From contig VXBM01000563.1 in the NCBI GenBank assembly GCA_013400155.1, positions 114,817 through 178,816 on the forward strand: DNA of 64,000 nucleotides, in the 5' to 3' direction. Below are positions 1-12,840 of the stretch, in pieces. The stretch's first letter is position 1, and each line of letters opens with the position of its first letter. The DNA comes from Helopsaltes ochotensis. Lineage: Eukaryota; Chordata; Aves; Passeriformes; Locustellidae. The position numbers and the translations under genes are program-made. Under the pieces are notes generated by a model, which did no database searches, was not told the DNA's origin, and was given only the letters and a program-made list of their open reading frames with translations.

Positions 1-430
1 AGCCTCGCCGGGAACTGGCGGGAAAGGAGACGGGGAAGGGAAGAGAAGGGGGAAGGGAGGGGAAGGAAAGGGAAGGAAAGAGAAGGAAAGGAAAGGGGAG
101 GGAGAAGGAAAAGGAAAAGGAAGGGCAGGGCAGGGCGGGTCACGGTGGTGCTGCGGAAGCGGTGCCCCCTGTCCCGCTGTCTCCGCGTGTGCCGGGCCGA
201 GTTCCAGGCCAGAGGGTCGGAGCGGGGCCTGGGGCAGCGCCCGGGTCCGGCGGGGCCTCCCCGAGGGCTACGGGTGTGGGAGCACGTCCCGGTCTGTGCG
301 CTGACACGGGGCACTTTGTTCTCCTCCTGGAACGCTGCCATGGCAGCAACGGGAGGGACCAGGTGCCTGTCCAAAATGATCTTACTGCGGAGTGTCCCAG
401 GTCCTGGTGTGGCAGCTGCTGTGGAGCAAA
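1..430. promoter_or_regulatory. CpG-rich island at left edge
   Basis: GC- and CpG-dense DNA, very unlike the AT-rich 40 kb that follow. It contains many CG dinucleotides between about 130 and 340 and no recognisable protein exon. In human the gene left of GTPBP4 is LARP4B, transcribed away from it. If synteny holds, this island could be that gene's promoter with transcription leftward; this is inference from gene order. A strong-context ATG on the + strand at about 340 opens only a short frame ending near 435, so a + strand noncoding RNA is an alternative. Confidence 0.5.
22..128. repeat. polypurine GGAAR-type tract
   Basis: An almost pure run of G and A on the + strand made of imperfect GGAAG/GGAAA units, ending in GGGCAGGGCAGGGC. 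It is low-complexity, with triplex-forming potential and a G-rich 3' end, and sits in the left-edge CpG island. Confidence 0.85.
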
Positions 431-536
431 ACTGAGCAGTTGTGGCTCAAAGGGAAGTGAACACTTTTAAGAGAAAAGTGTTTAATGGCAGAGCCTTGTC
501 TTTCGTGTGGGTTATGAAAGCCTGGACAGTGTTGTC

Positions 537-752
537 TCATAGAATCGCAGAATGGTTTGGCTTGGAAGACCCCTTAAAGATCATCGAGTTCCAGCCCCGC
601 TGCCGTGGGCAGGGACACCTTCCGCTACTCCAGGTTGCTCCAAGCGCTATTCTGCCTGGCCTTTTATGCTTCCAGTGACGGAGCATCCACAGCTTCTCTA
701 GGAAATATGTTCCAGTGCCTCACCAGCCTCACACTATTCATTTCAGGGAGGG
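537..752 (-). mobile_element. CR1 LINE 3' fragment (antisense)
   Basis: Begins with CATAGAATCGCAGAATGG and continues with the familiar antisense CR1 3' sequence (TTGGAAGACCCCTTAAAGATC, CAGGGACACCTTCCGCTACT, CCACAGCTTCTCTAGG, TTCCAGTGCCTCACCA). Only the 3' UTR end is present, as usual for 5'-truncated CR1 copies. It has no coding capacity. Confidence 0.85.
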
Positions 753-2904
753 AAAAGCAAAGGGCTGAGGAACAATCCTGGGAAGACAAGGGCTGCAGCA
801 GGAAGGCACGGTTGTTTTGTTAAGCAGGATCCACAGAGTGCTTCCTGCCAAGCGTGAGTTCCACTCCCCACAGAATGGCTCCTCTCTGCCACTGCCAAGG
901 CTTGACAAGCAAAGAAACTGCTGGAAGTACAAATGCGTTTTGTTTTAAGGTGCTTGCTTCCTCCAGGCTGGAGAATGTCAGGCTGGATTGAACAAAGTGC
1001 ATGGGAAGAAAAAGGAATGCAGACAGAGGCAGGCACGCAGGTGCAAGAACAGGATGTTCTGTTGGAACATGAGGGACTTCTGCCAGAGGTAAAGTCTCTG
1101 TAGGACTCTCCCGACTTCTCAGCCTCCAAGCTCTTTTGCTCTGCCCAAACTGGGGAATAGAGTAAGTCTTCAGTTATATAAAACTGCAGTGAGCCTCACA
1201 AGATTCAAGAGTTCTTTTGTTTGACCAAACAAGTCTTGTCAAACAGTTCTAGTTATTTAGTATAGATCATAATCTATTTTTAACTACAGTTAATTAGGAA
1301 AGAGGAAAACCTGTGGCTTCTTCTCGGGACTTAGGGGGGGAAAAAGTCTAGAAAGGATCATCTTCCAGGACTGCTCCCAGTCCTCAGCTTGTCTTCTACT
1401 TCAGGTGTGGCAAAACTACATCATGTTACAACCAGTTGTCAATAGTTATCTGCACCGTTTTGCTGTCTATCTGCATCTCAGAAGTTAATCCAGATAGGAT
1501 AATCCAGTTTTTAGTCCTTATTAATAAGATTCATATGCCTGCCTTCCAGGTATCGGCTAGAAATTACCACACAGACAATACAGCAATTAGAAGACCTGTT
1601 TTTAGGACACCCAAACACCCTTTGGAATGGTTCTTGTGACACTTTTAATGTTCTTGATGTTACTCTGTTGTTAAAAATCCCTTGCTAGTAGGGGCAATGA
1701 AGAACATCCCAGTACCTGGAATGAGCTCAGACCCTACTGGACACAGAGCTTTGCTGTACATTGAGGGAAGTGCATCTCAGCACTGGCTCTTGGGCAAACA
1801 AGGGGATGTTTTTCATGGTAAGTTGTTTCACTTTTGCAGACTTGTCTTGAGGAAAAAGCCCTGAGCAGAGGAAGACAGATAGGATAGAGCTTGATCAGGA
1901 AAAGGAATAAACCAGCTTTTGGAGTGGGTGTTCAGAAGGACAGACAGTACCTCAAGCAGTGCAGGGAGTGTCACTGATCCATTATGTGGTCACCATATAG
2001 CTGCTGTATAAACAATTGCTTAAAAGTCTAAAACAGTGAAAAAATTGCTATTCCTAATGTTTTTGAAGAAATTATTTTATAAAGGAGTTTGATATAATTT
2101 TACTCTTTAATGGCAGACCATTTTTCAGCAGACTGCAGTACTTGTAAAGAAAAGAAAAGAACGATCTGATTTTAAACTCTCAAATATCATAAGCCCCATT
2201 TTATCCTTGTTTTTGAGGGGCCTCAAAATTCTTTACCCCTTTAGGCATGCAGTCTTCACGTCTCCCCAAGCTGCATTTCCATGCAATATTTGGTGAAACA
2301 CTTTTTCTGGAAAGTAATATGAGTTTTCTACTTGCCTGGGCCCCTTCTGATTCTCACTGTGGGGGATGTAGAACTTAGTCTCTAAATATGCTTCCGTTTT
2401 TTTTAATGGCACGCTGCTGAGATCAAAGAGGTTTGATGTTTTCCTTGGTACCCTGGTAGCTGAGGAGTGTGTGCCCAGATAGGAGTGAAATATTACAGAT
2501 TGACTGTGGATGCTGTGTGTGATAGTAGAAACTACTCCTGTTTCTTCCACATCTCATATTCAGCAGTCAGGAGAGAGAGAGAGTGCACCTCTGAAGGAGA
2601 AATGTCCATGAATAATAGGACCATTAGTCCAGACAAATCAATCAAGATTAGACTAACTATTTTTTCCTGATCATAGAAAGAACTATGTAAGTTACTTATT
2701 ATTATATTACTGATATATTCTTAAAATTGTATTTTAGTCTAGAGCAGAGGAGTCTCAGGGGGAGCCTCACTGCTATCTAAAACTCCCTGGCAGGAGGTTG
2801 TAGCCAGGTCAGGGTCAGTCTCTTCTGTCAAAACTCAAGTGAAAGGATGAGAGGGAATGGCCTTTAGTTTTGCCAGGAGATGTTCAGCTTAGACACTAGA
2901 AAAA
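753..2904. other. intergenic, no gene seen
   Basis: AT-rich unique-looking DNA. The open frames here are short, lack convincing splice context and show no family I know. A short GA dinucleotide run lies at about 2570-2583. Confidence 0.6.
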
Positions 2905-3112
2905 AAAAAAGTTCATTGGAAGAGTGGTCAGGCATTGGAATGAGCTGCCCAGAGAGGCAGTGGAGTTCTTGGAAGTGTTCAGGAGGTGCTTGGATGTGGC
3001 TCTTGGGGATGTGGTTTAGGGCTGGTTATGGCAGTGCTGAGTTGATAGCTGGACTAGGTGATCTTGAAGGTCTCTTCCAACCTCGATGAATCTTTCACTC
3101 TGTGATTCTGTA
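2905..3112 (+). mobile_element. CR1 LINE 3' fragment (sense)
   Basis: Sense-strand CR1 3' end: ATGAGCTGCCCAGAGAGGC, GTGGAGTTCTTGGAAGTGTT, GGACTAGGTGATCTTGAAGG, CTCTTCCAACCTCGATG, ending with a GTGATTCTGTA tail. It is truncated on its 5' side after an A-run at about 2900. Confidence 0.85.
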
Positions 3113-6100
3113 AGTCTTTTAATTGGGATTCATAGTTCGGGGGAAGAAAAATGGTCTTTGGTATACTTAAGGTAACTCTGTACAAAGAGGAACTGCAAAT
3201 AATGCAGCATTCCTGGAAGCTAAACCTGGAACTGAGCAGTCAGAAAATCAAACCCTCAAAAATCACTGGATGTACTGAAACACTTGGGCTTTATAGTCTT
3301 TATGATTTCTTCTCAATATAATTAAGAAGATAATATTTCCTTCCTCACGAGAACATAGAGGATTATTTCATTGAAGTTTGTGAAGCACTTGGGTGGTATA
3401 ATAAAAACTTCCACTAACACAAAACTAGATTTCTGCTTTGTAAGGAAGTTCCTGGTTTAGACTACCTCTTGTTTGTTTGTTTATTTTTGCATTTGTGTTT
3501 TCTTTGTTTTATGTTTATTTCTTTTTTACTCCTTTGAAACACACTCTCATAAAATACTTATCCTTCAGATCTATGGGATAAGGCTTCATGAATCACTAGT
3601 ATTTAAGAACTGCTGGCCTGGAACACTTGTCAAAAGTCACAGACCACTTGGTACTCTGCAATTTTGTGAGATCTTATGAGTGAAGTAATATTTTGTGATT
3701 CCTGAAGCTACTACCCAGCTTTGCAAGAAGAGAAGTATTTTGGAACCTAAGATACTAAATGATGGTGCACAATGGGTTATTCCTGTCACAAAACTTTAAT
3801 AGAATTCTGTAACCAGTCTCTGCTGCATGGATTTGATGAGTGGCATTTTAAATATATATTATTTCTACGTCAGTATCTTTCATAAGTCACAAGTAAAAAT
3901 ATGACTGTGTCAAAGACAGTCCTTGTTCCAAGTAGACCATCTCAGCAGTCAGCATGGAGGAGATGAGGAGAAGCTAAATAATCCTTACAAAGGGAGGGGA
4001 AGCTAACAGAGATTAAGTGACCTGCCAAAAGATGATACAAACTAGGCATATCTAAGTTTTAGCTCCATGTGGTATCCTATAGTTTAGTGAAATGTTCAGG
4101 CTTCCTTTGTACCTAAGTGAAAATTAATTACCAAGTAAACTGATGCAAGTCCATTATTGATCAGATAGATTTATGATCCTTGTTATCTCATGCATCTCTA
4201 ACTGAAGGAATGATCCAGGTTCAGATAAGGTAGATAGAGATATGTTCCAGTATAACTTTTCCTCTTGTTTGATGTTTAATGGCATGCTCCTCACTTTCTC
4301 AACTAAGTGCATGTGTGTAATACAGACTATTCAGTCTTGATAAAAACAGGTGATAATTTGGACCTGTTTCTTTTCTAGCTGAACAGTCACTTTAACACTG
4401 TGGCGAGGCTATCATGAGACAATTTCTTAATTACATCCGGTGCCAAAATCCAGCTGGACTGCAGTGGAATCCCAGTGCCAAGGCAGCAGTGCTGAGTGCC
4501 CACATGTGGTCGATAACACAAACTGGTGCACTTTGTGTCTTCCTTGGCTCAGCTGCTGTTTGATATCAAACCTTCTGAAGTGCTGCTGTAGAACCGGTTC
4601 AAACAACCTCATACTCAGCAGATTTTCCCTCTGGCCTTATCCCTGCAGCAGGTGAGTCTGATTTCTTTAAGACACAAAGACCATTGTAAAACAAGGCTGC
4701 AGGGTGGGTGCGAGCCATCGTTAAACCTGGGGTTTCATGAACACCCTGTAAAAAAAGTCTAAGCTGTAGATGGTTCCAAAAATATTAAAACTGTTGTTAA
4801 CAGCAGCCGATTGCATGCTTTCAGGAGGTGGTTTAACAGTAATAATTACTGTTAATTGAGCGTAATCACAAATCTGAAAATTGCCATTCTGTTTCATGGA
4901 CTTTGCACTGCCATAAAACTGACTGGTGCACATGTCTTACTCTGTCTGTAGGTTGCAGGTGTGTAAGAGTCAGGACTTGAAACCAGATCTTGCATATTCT
5001 GGGTTTGAGCAATATTCTGGTTTTGATTTAGTTATTGTTAATCTGTGACACAAATATTTCTTTAGCTTGGGCCCATTTTTAAAAGCTAATTAAATCTTAA
5101 TGAAAAATTGTATAATTTATACATTTTGTGTCTAAATAAAAATATTTTAAAACAGTCTGGAATCTAAGATTTTCTTCACAGTAAGGATGTTAGCAATTTT
5201 CTGCCTTTTCTGCCTTTTCTGCATTTGATGATTTTCGTCATTCTACCACTACAGTTTCTGAACACTTCACAACAGTCTTTAAATACCATTATAGCTTCTA
5301 TGTGAAATATGAGTGTATTTATCCCCTATCAACAGGTGGCTAATAAGGCATGAAGATGTTTGAGCTCTGTGTTGTAACAAGTCCCATGCAAAAGTTGTAT
5401 GTGCTCTGAAAAATGATTATAATTTTGTATCTCTGTCATCTTAAGACCTATACTAAGATTCTGTGGGATCATATATACATACGTTTTTATTCCCCAGACT
5501 TCAAATTTCAAGCATGAGCATCTTTATTTGTATTTCCTGCTCATGTTCTCAAAGATTTTAAGATTTTCTGTTTCTATATCTTATCTGTGTGTGTGTTTGG
5601 ATGCAATTTTAATTCTCTGATTCTCAATTGTGTTGGACATCTGTGAGGAAAACTACATGAAGTTGTCATGCCCCTAATGAATGAGTTGCAAAGCTATGAA
5701 TATCAAATGTTTCTAGTTATAGAAGGAATATATTGGGTAAGGCATAATGATGAGCTGGGATAAAATGTTGAAAGGTAGTAACTTAAATACTCAAGACTTG
5801 AATTCAAGTGTCCCTTTTTAGAAGTTAATATTCAGGCCAAGTGAAATATTAATTACAAAGAATTTTTTCTAAAGCAACACTTTTCCCTAAATCTAGTATC
5901 AGTCATATCACTAAACATAATGGCGTCAACATAGAACACAATATAAATTACAGAACTCTCCTAAATTTTTAATTTACTTGGAGAAATGTGGTTTTCTGCT
6001 TTAACTCTGCATCCAATATCTCTGTGACACAGAAATGCTCTCCAAATTTCTTGTGTAGCCTGTATGGTCTGAGTGATGTTGCTTCAACTGGGAAGCCTCA

Positions 6101-9100
6101 GGCTCTCCTTCCTCTGTTTCACTATAAAATATGTTCAACAGTAGGATGCTAAGGGCATAAATTTTTCCTGACACTACAAAAGAAAACTGCTGCAGGCTGC
6201 TGTTTCATCTGTGTATTGGATACAAGATAGGAAGTGGTTAAAGTTTCAGACTGATCATAAAGAACTTGATGGAGTCTGGTAAATAGACAAAATTCAGGCC
6301 CATTTTAGTGTTTCAAATGCCATAAAACAGTGACTATTATTTGTTTAAAAACTAGTTTGAACCACTGTGGTCTAGTTGTAGGGTCTGAGAGATGCATTTA
6401 TGTCAAAATGCTGGATGGTCCTTTTCACCAGGACTTTCTAAGGGCATAGCTGGCTGCAGTAATTTAACACTTGTTCCTTTTTAGGGTCACTGTGGCTCAG
6501 GATAGAAAGGAGTCTATCCAAAAACCCTTCCAGTGCTAGCGATTCCCAGGTGCTCTCTAGTCCTTTGAGACCACCAGCACCTGGTGTAGCTGGGAAAGGA
6601 CTTCCCAGGCCATGCCAAAAACAGTGGAGTCACAAATTGTCTCTGGTAGTGGTGCAACACTTCTTCAGATGCACTGAAACTGCTCAGTGCAAGCCAGGAG
6701 AACCATGTATCCTTTTGCCAAGCACTGGATGTACAGTGCCTGACACTTCATTTCTGTGTCCCCCAAGATGATTGTTCCTGGCCTTGATTGGTTTTTTTTT
6801 ACACAGCTTTGGGAACTGAGCTAACCCTCTGCTTGTAATGAAAAATACCCAACAAAAGGGATCTTTTGAGAGTTTTACACCTTTTGGCTGGATTAGGGAG
6901 TTACATCTTTCTTGTTGATGCAATGAGTACTTCTGCTAGAAGGTGTGATTAGGAGGATAGCAGCAAAGGTGACAGGAAAACTCTGGTTGTTGTATTCATC
7001 AGTGAGGACTGAAGGACTTCTTGGCTTGTTTCTTTTCACATATCATTTTGAATTATGGGCTTACTGCTTCTGAAGCTGCAGGGCTCAAGGTGATTATTAG
7101 ATAAGTCAAAAAAAGGGTGTCATTCTTCCCATGCTACAATGTTTAAAGGATAATTCTCTTGTAGATCTCCTCTACTCTGCTGTATAAATGAAAAAAATAA
7201 CAGCTTGTGCATTACAAATAAGAATAACGTGAAAACAGGATCTCTAGTCACTGAGAATTGATAACATCCAGTCCTGAAAAATCTCAGGTAATTCTTGAAT
7301 ACTTTAAAATAATGAAATAATTTTATGGTGAATTTTACCTATATTTGCACATGTATCAAGGTAGATCTTTTGGGGGCATTTCAGAGATGCCCACTAGCCT
7401 CTGCTCTCTGATAACCTGACACCAAGTTCCCTATAATTCTAAGGAAAGGAGCAAAACAGGGAGAGAGAAGAGGTGGTTATCTCTGAGCTGCTTTACGAAG
7501 ACCCCTACCCTTGCCACCTGTGGCAGAGGGACAAAGTGGCTGAGAGTCTTGCACTTGGTGAGCTGGGCTTGTAAATACTTGGGACTTGCTGTACATGGTA
7601 CCTGCTGGGGGGTTATCTGTGTTGAAGAAACTCTGCTGTCCTGTCTCCAGTTATTTTATGTCCGTAATTTACAGATACAGTGTAACCCATACCCACCCTC
7701 TTCGGGTTCTTTGATGTATCTCTTGTGCTCTGCAAAAGCAGGCAGGCCCTCAGGGAACAAAGCAAGATTTCCACAAGAAAAGACCATCAGGTGCTGATAT
7801 TCTGTAAAGTTATGTCTGATTGTTCTTTGCGCCTCTTCCCCTCAGTCAAAGAAGACAACTAGTCTTTGGAGGCCTGTAAAAAAAATTACTCCATGCTGCT
7901 GAATCCTAGAAATTGTCAAGATGATCTATTCAATACAGCCCTATGAACCCTCTTCCCCCTGGCAGAGCCCTTTTCCATGACATGAGGATTCATTTCTGGT
8001 TTTCAGCCAGGAGAAGGATTCCAGTTAGGGGGACAGTTTCCACACCTGTTATTTTCTAATACTCAGAAAGATAATGCAATTAGAACTTGTTTGAGAAGTC
8101 ACAATGCTTTCTCCTCATGACATGCTTCAAGTAGTGATCTTGGCATCTCAAACATGTACCAGAGGGCCTTGATCCTCAGGATGTTTTCCAGGGGAAGCAT
8201 TTTCCTGTATAAACTACTGTTGCTCTCATGAAAATTTCTGATTGATCTGTTTCCTCAGCTACCACAGAGCTTCTGTGGAGGCTGCTGGTTGCTTCAAGAC
8301 ACAAAGAGAGCTCCTGCTGAAGCAATTATCTCAGAGGAGGCAGGGGGTTAGAGTTTATTCCTCCTGTCTTCCCAGTGCTTCCTTGACTCACCTGCAATGC
8401 TGACATCAACACCAACTCTCTCCTCTTCCAAATTATGATGGTAACACTTAATTTCAGGCAGCTGGTTTGCTTGAAACCTGCTATCTTTTTTCCAGTGACA
8501 TTTTCCCCTTCTTAGGATGTTGTGTGGTTTTTCCATCATATTGATGGGTCTTATCTTGAGTCCATGCCTTACTTCTCCCTGCTAATATACATGGCTCCAA
8601 GCAGACAGAAAGGAGTGTTTGCTGTTTGAGTAGTACTTGTAGTTCCTGCCCAATAAATGGAATCACCCAGAAGGAGAAATGCAGGTTTTTAAGTCATCCA
8701 TAGGTTGAGCAAGGTCAAGCACTTGGTGGCAGTGGATTAAGTCTGGAGCTGAAGCTCCAGAGCACCCAGGCTGCCCCAACAGAGGTTGCTGCCCATGAAA
8801 CAAGGACGAGATGAAAGCACAGCTGAGTGTACCAGACTCAGAGCTGTGGCCACCCCTGAGAGGATCATGTGTGCTGGATTTTGGGAGTGGAATGATCTGT
8901 AAAGGGAGTGGAGGAAACCCACATGAATGGTTACTAAAGATGTCTCATTGTGACCTACTGACACATAAGTTAGACACAAACTGAGCATACTTACCTGAGT
9001 ATGGGGAAATCCCTGTGCACCTCAAGGTACACATGAAAATTGTAAAATTTATGCAGAGTTTTTGTGCAATCTCAGTTATAACTTCCCCTTGGGTGTAAGA

Positions 9101-12100
9101 GAGAAAATAGAAAGCTGTTTTAAAGGGAAAAGAAAAAAGCAGTTTGTACCATAGGAAGTCTGAATAGCAAGCTCCAGCTGACTGATTCACTAAGCTAAGT
9201 GCAATATGGAAAGTTCAGTGTCAGGGAAATAACAGAGCTTTCTCTCCTGGTGGCAGGCAGCCATGGTTGTTGTTACTAGCATGGTCAGCTAACACAGGGT
9301 TTGGACACAAACCTTCTTCATCCTTCTGGTATTACTACAGATGGATAAAATCACCATGAGAAGTACCCAGTAGTGAAAAATACATGTTTATACTGTTTTG
9401 CTCTCAATCCAGTGAGGTCAGTTCTGAACTTGGGGTTGGGAGCATGTCTGGTGGCTTCTGTGACATGTGCAGGTGGCTCAGTGTTCACTGGACAAATACA
9501 TCAGGAATTCTCTGCATCACAGCCAGGCTGCCTGGGACAGGCCAATGCCTGGTGACAAGAAGATGAGCCCAGATGAGATAAATGCAGTGTGACCTATGCA
9601 TCCAAGAGATGTTTTCTTAACAACTACTTTCTGGCACAGAAGAAGAGTATTTCCCTCCAGCCTCCTGTGTCTCTTCTGTGTTTGGACAGAGGAGAGCTCT
9701 GAGTACAGCTGTGGAATCTGAATAGGAGGTAACAGTGCAAACATGTGTACTGGTTTTCCATACAAAACCCTGATTTTCAGTACACAATTTTTTTAAAAAG
9801 CTTAATGCTGCCTGTGATGCCTTTTGCACTTTTAGTGCCCCTTCTGCATGTGGCACAGCAGCAGAAGGGTTTTGGTGTCTGCTATAATATGGGTAATACT
9901 TGCAGCCATATGTTTCTGATTTTTATCAAATTGAGTTATGAGTGGGGGATATCCTGCAGAGATAACACAAATTGTCTTTTTAAATGAATGGTAGAAGTGA
10001 TCTTGTATCTGAGAAAGTGTGTCCATGGATTCTGTGAAGTGAGTTGGATGGCAGATAGATGGGAGCTGGAATTCATTGGGATGATATGGATAGGATAATG
10101 GTGGGTTATGTCCTGAGACTACAGCAGGACTGATGGTCCCTGGAAATCCAGAGGAGGTCCTGCTGAGAAACCAGTGGGAAACCTACCTGTAGCACATGGT
10201 CCAACCTGGAGGTAAATCAGCCAAGAGGAATGGAGGCAAAATGGATGAATGTGACCAGCCTTGCTTCATAGACCACTAGGAAAGGAAAGGCCTTGTATGT
10301 CTCTGCTGATAATAATAATAATCCAGCACCGGGCTTGGGAGAGACACCTGAACCAATGGTACATAAGCAGATGGAAGTTATAAACATGAAAGAGAATCTT
10401 AAATAGGATTAAATGGAAACATCAAATTATGTTAAGTCCAATCTTTCTACTGAGAAATACAAATTGCAATGAGAAACAGGAAAGGGGAAAAGAGAAATGA
10501 AGTATGTGTGGCTTGGTTAGCTGTTTGGGGTGTTTTTTTAATCAAAAAAAAAGCTTTAGTGAAAAGCATATAATTGTAAAAAATAAGTAGTAAATAAGAG
10601 TAGAATAAAAAATATTTTGCTTCTCCTGACTTTGTCTTACCTCTTCTGCTCATCAGTTTTCTCTCATGTTTTAAACTCCCAGCATCTTGTTTTTTAATTA
10701 AATTGTGAGTTCTTCAGGGCAGCAGCTATATTCAGATATGGAGCAGTAAACAGCCTGCAGCACTAAATACTTACCCTGATTGGCACCACTGAGCAATATA
10801 AACACTATATAAGTAATGAGAAAGTCTGAGAGGTGCTGGGTCCTGGATAAACACTGCTCCTTTTCAGCAGCTTACATTATAGAGGAGTTAATTCAAACAG
10901 TGCACAAATCCATGTCAGTGCATTGGCTAAAGGCAGGCTGGATACTGCTGGGAGGTATGGGAAGTCATGAGGAGCTGGGTGAGCCCCATGATGTCCTCTG
11001 GGAAGAAAGATGCTCTGGGGAGGAGCTGATTTGGAACCAAGCTTCCTGTCCTTTGAGAAGGAAAAAAAAATTGACAGTTGTCTTCTTTTGTGACATTCAG
11101 GAAGGATGAAACCTCTCTGTATGAGATAGATCCAAACGCCCATCATAGGCAGGAAACCTGAAGAGCTATCCTGCTGACTGCTTCAGTTGTCCACATTTAT
11201 TTATTTAGAGCCATTTGAGATATCCTGTAATAGGCCCCAACTTCCAGCTGCCACTTGGGAGGGAGAAAGGTCATGTTTAATATTTGGCAGTTCTGTGTAA
11301 ATATCTTGGATACCAGAGGCAAAGCTGGCGCTAGACATTTGAGTTTAGCCAGCTAGTTGGTGTGCCAAGATGTCTGCTTTGGGGTGAAGTGGGCAGGTCT
11401 TGACTCCACTGACTGTAACAGAAGCCTGGACATCCAATCCACACATGGACACCTGCTAGGTCTCCTAACCTGCAAGGGGAATATTATTGTCCTTTAAGAT
11501 GTGCCCCAAGACAAGACTTTGCATAGTATCCTTTAAGATAATACATTAAAAATCGATTGATGCTAACATTGTGGAAGTTCTTTAACCTCTTTTTAAAATT
11601 GAGGGGTCTTAAAGTGGAGCTGGAGTTGCATGTGAGAATGGGAGGTTCAGCCCTGCTCTGAGCAAGCGTGGTGGCTCTGCAGAGCTGGGCAGACCAGACT
11701 GGATCTGGTGGCTGGATCCCGAGCTGGCTCCCACCGTGCCAGAGCACCAGGCAGAGGGAGCTCACAGGGACAACCACTGGCCACTGGCTTGTGCACAAGG
11801 CTGTGCAGAGAACACATCTCAGATGTTACTGAAAATGCATTACACATCTTTTTTTCCTTTCCTTTGCCTTAATTTTCTTTTCTTTTTTTTTTAATCAGAA
11901 ATAATTTCCTTCTGAGTTTGTGAGTTTACTGCAGCAATAACTACTGTTTGCTTACATGTTTGTACAAGCACACAGAGCCCCTGGTGTCTGACAAGGACGC
12001 TCTGGCAAAACAAATGAAAAATAGAGACAGAAAGCCAGCGTGTAGAGAGAGCGGTTATTACACCAAGGATGACAATGGCCCTCTGAGACAAGTAGGAGGT

Positions 12101-12776
12101 CTTCTGAGGTTTGACTCAATACCTCAAAAAACAAAAAAATTCCATGCATGATATCAAAAACTATTATTTGGCTGGTGCCTGAAAGTTGTTGGTGTTTCTA
12201 GATATGGGCATATGGAGAAAAGGAACAGTCCTTGACCACAAAGGACAACTGTATGAGGTGTTATCAGACAGAAAATGAGAAGGGTATTTAAGATCACAGG
12301 TATTTTGTCTCAGTGTTGGAGCAGGACAGATGGACTGTCTCTGTATCCCCAGATGTTCTTAAAGAGAGAAGGAACTGACTACAACTAAGAGTTTTTTTAT
12401 CTGAAAGTCAGTACCAGTATGTTTTTTCACCTCATATAAACAAAGAAAAAGAAGGGTTTGTTCTGCTTCACTGGAGCAAAAAAAATAGCACAATAGAGTT
12501 CCATTCAGGCACACAAATAGCAACTGTCCTGTGACTTCTCTATTTAAATGGGTATCCATGGTGAGATCTGCCTCGCTCTCAGTAGATGGCTGTGGAGTGG
12601 TGCTGTGGTTCACACTGCAGGCAGGGAGGAAAAGGCATCTGAAAAATTCCCCTTGCGCTGAATGAATGAAGAAACACAACATGATATCAAGTGTCTAGTG
12701 CATCATGCTGCAAAACACGATGCCTGTGTTCTCCACCTCTGCTTTACTGTGCCTTCACACTGTTTTTCCAGGCCCA
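3113..12776. other. long intergenic region, no gene seen
   Basis: Nearly 10 kb of AT-rich DNA. I found no recognisable exon, RNA gene or long repeat. Small items: a CTGCCTTTT near-repeat at about 5200-5222, a perfect 8-bp-arm hairpin (CTGGAGCT GA AGCTCCAG) at 8743-8760, and the ATA microsatellite listed separately. Open frames are below about 110 codons and look like chance. Confidence 0.55.
10309..10322. repeat. (ATA)n microsatellite
   Basis: A short perfect trinucleotide run of about 4.7 ATA units in otherwise unique DNA. Confidence 0.9.
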
Positions 12777-12840
12777 TTCCAATTAAATGTATTCTGTAGT
12801 TGCAGGCACAGCCCTGACCAACAGATGGTATATAAATAGG
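12777..12840 (+). promoter_or_regulatory. possible CCAAT/TATA core promoter
   Basis: CCAAT at 12779-12783 and TATATAAATAGG at 12829-12840, a textbook TATA box, at suitable spacing for a + strand start near 12860-12870. Downstream is a pyrimidine tract ending in TTTCTTCTTTCAG (12897-12909) and a frame open to 13139 whose first real ATG is at about 13029. No product is recognised. Such motifs arise by chance in AT-rich DNA. Confidence 0.3.
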
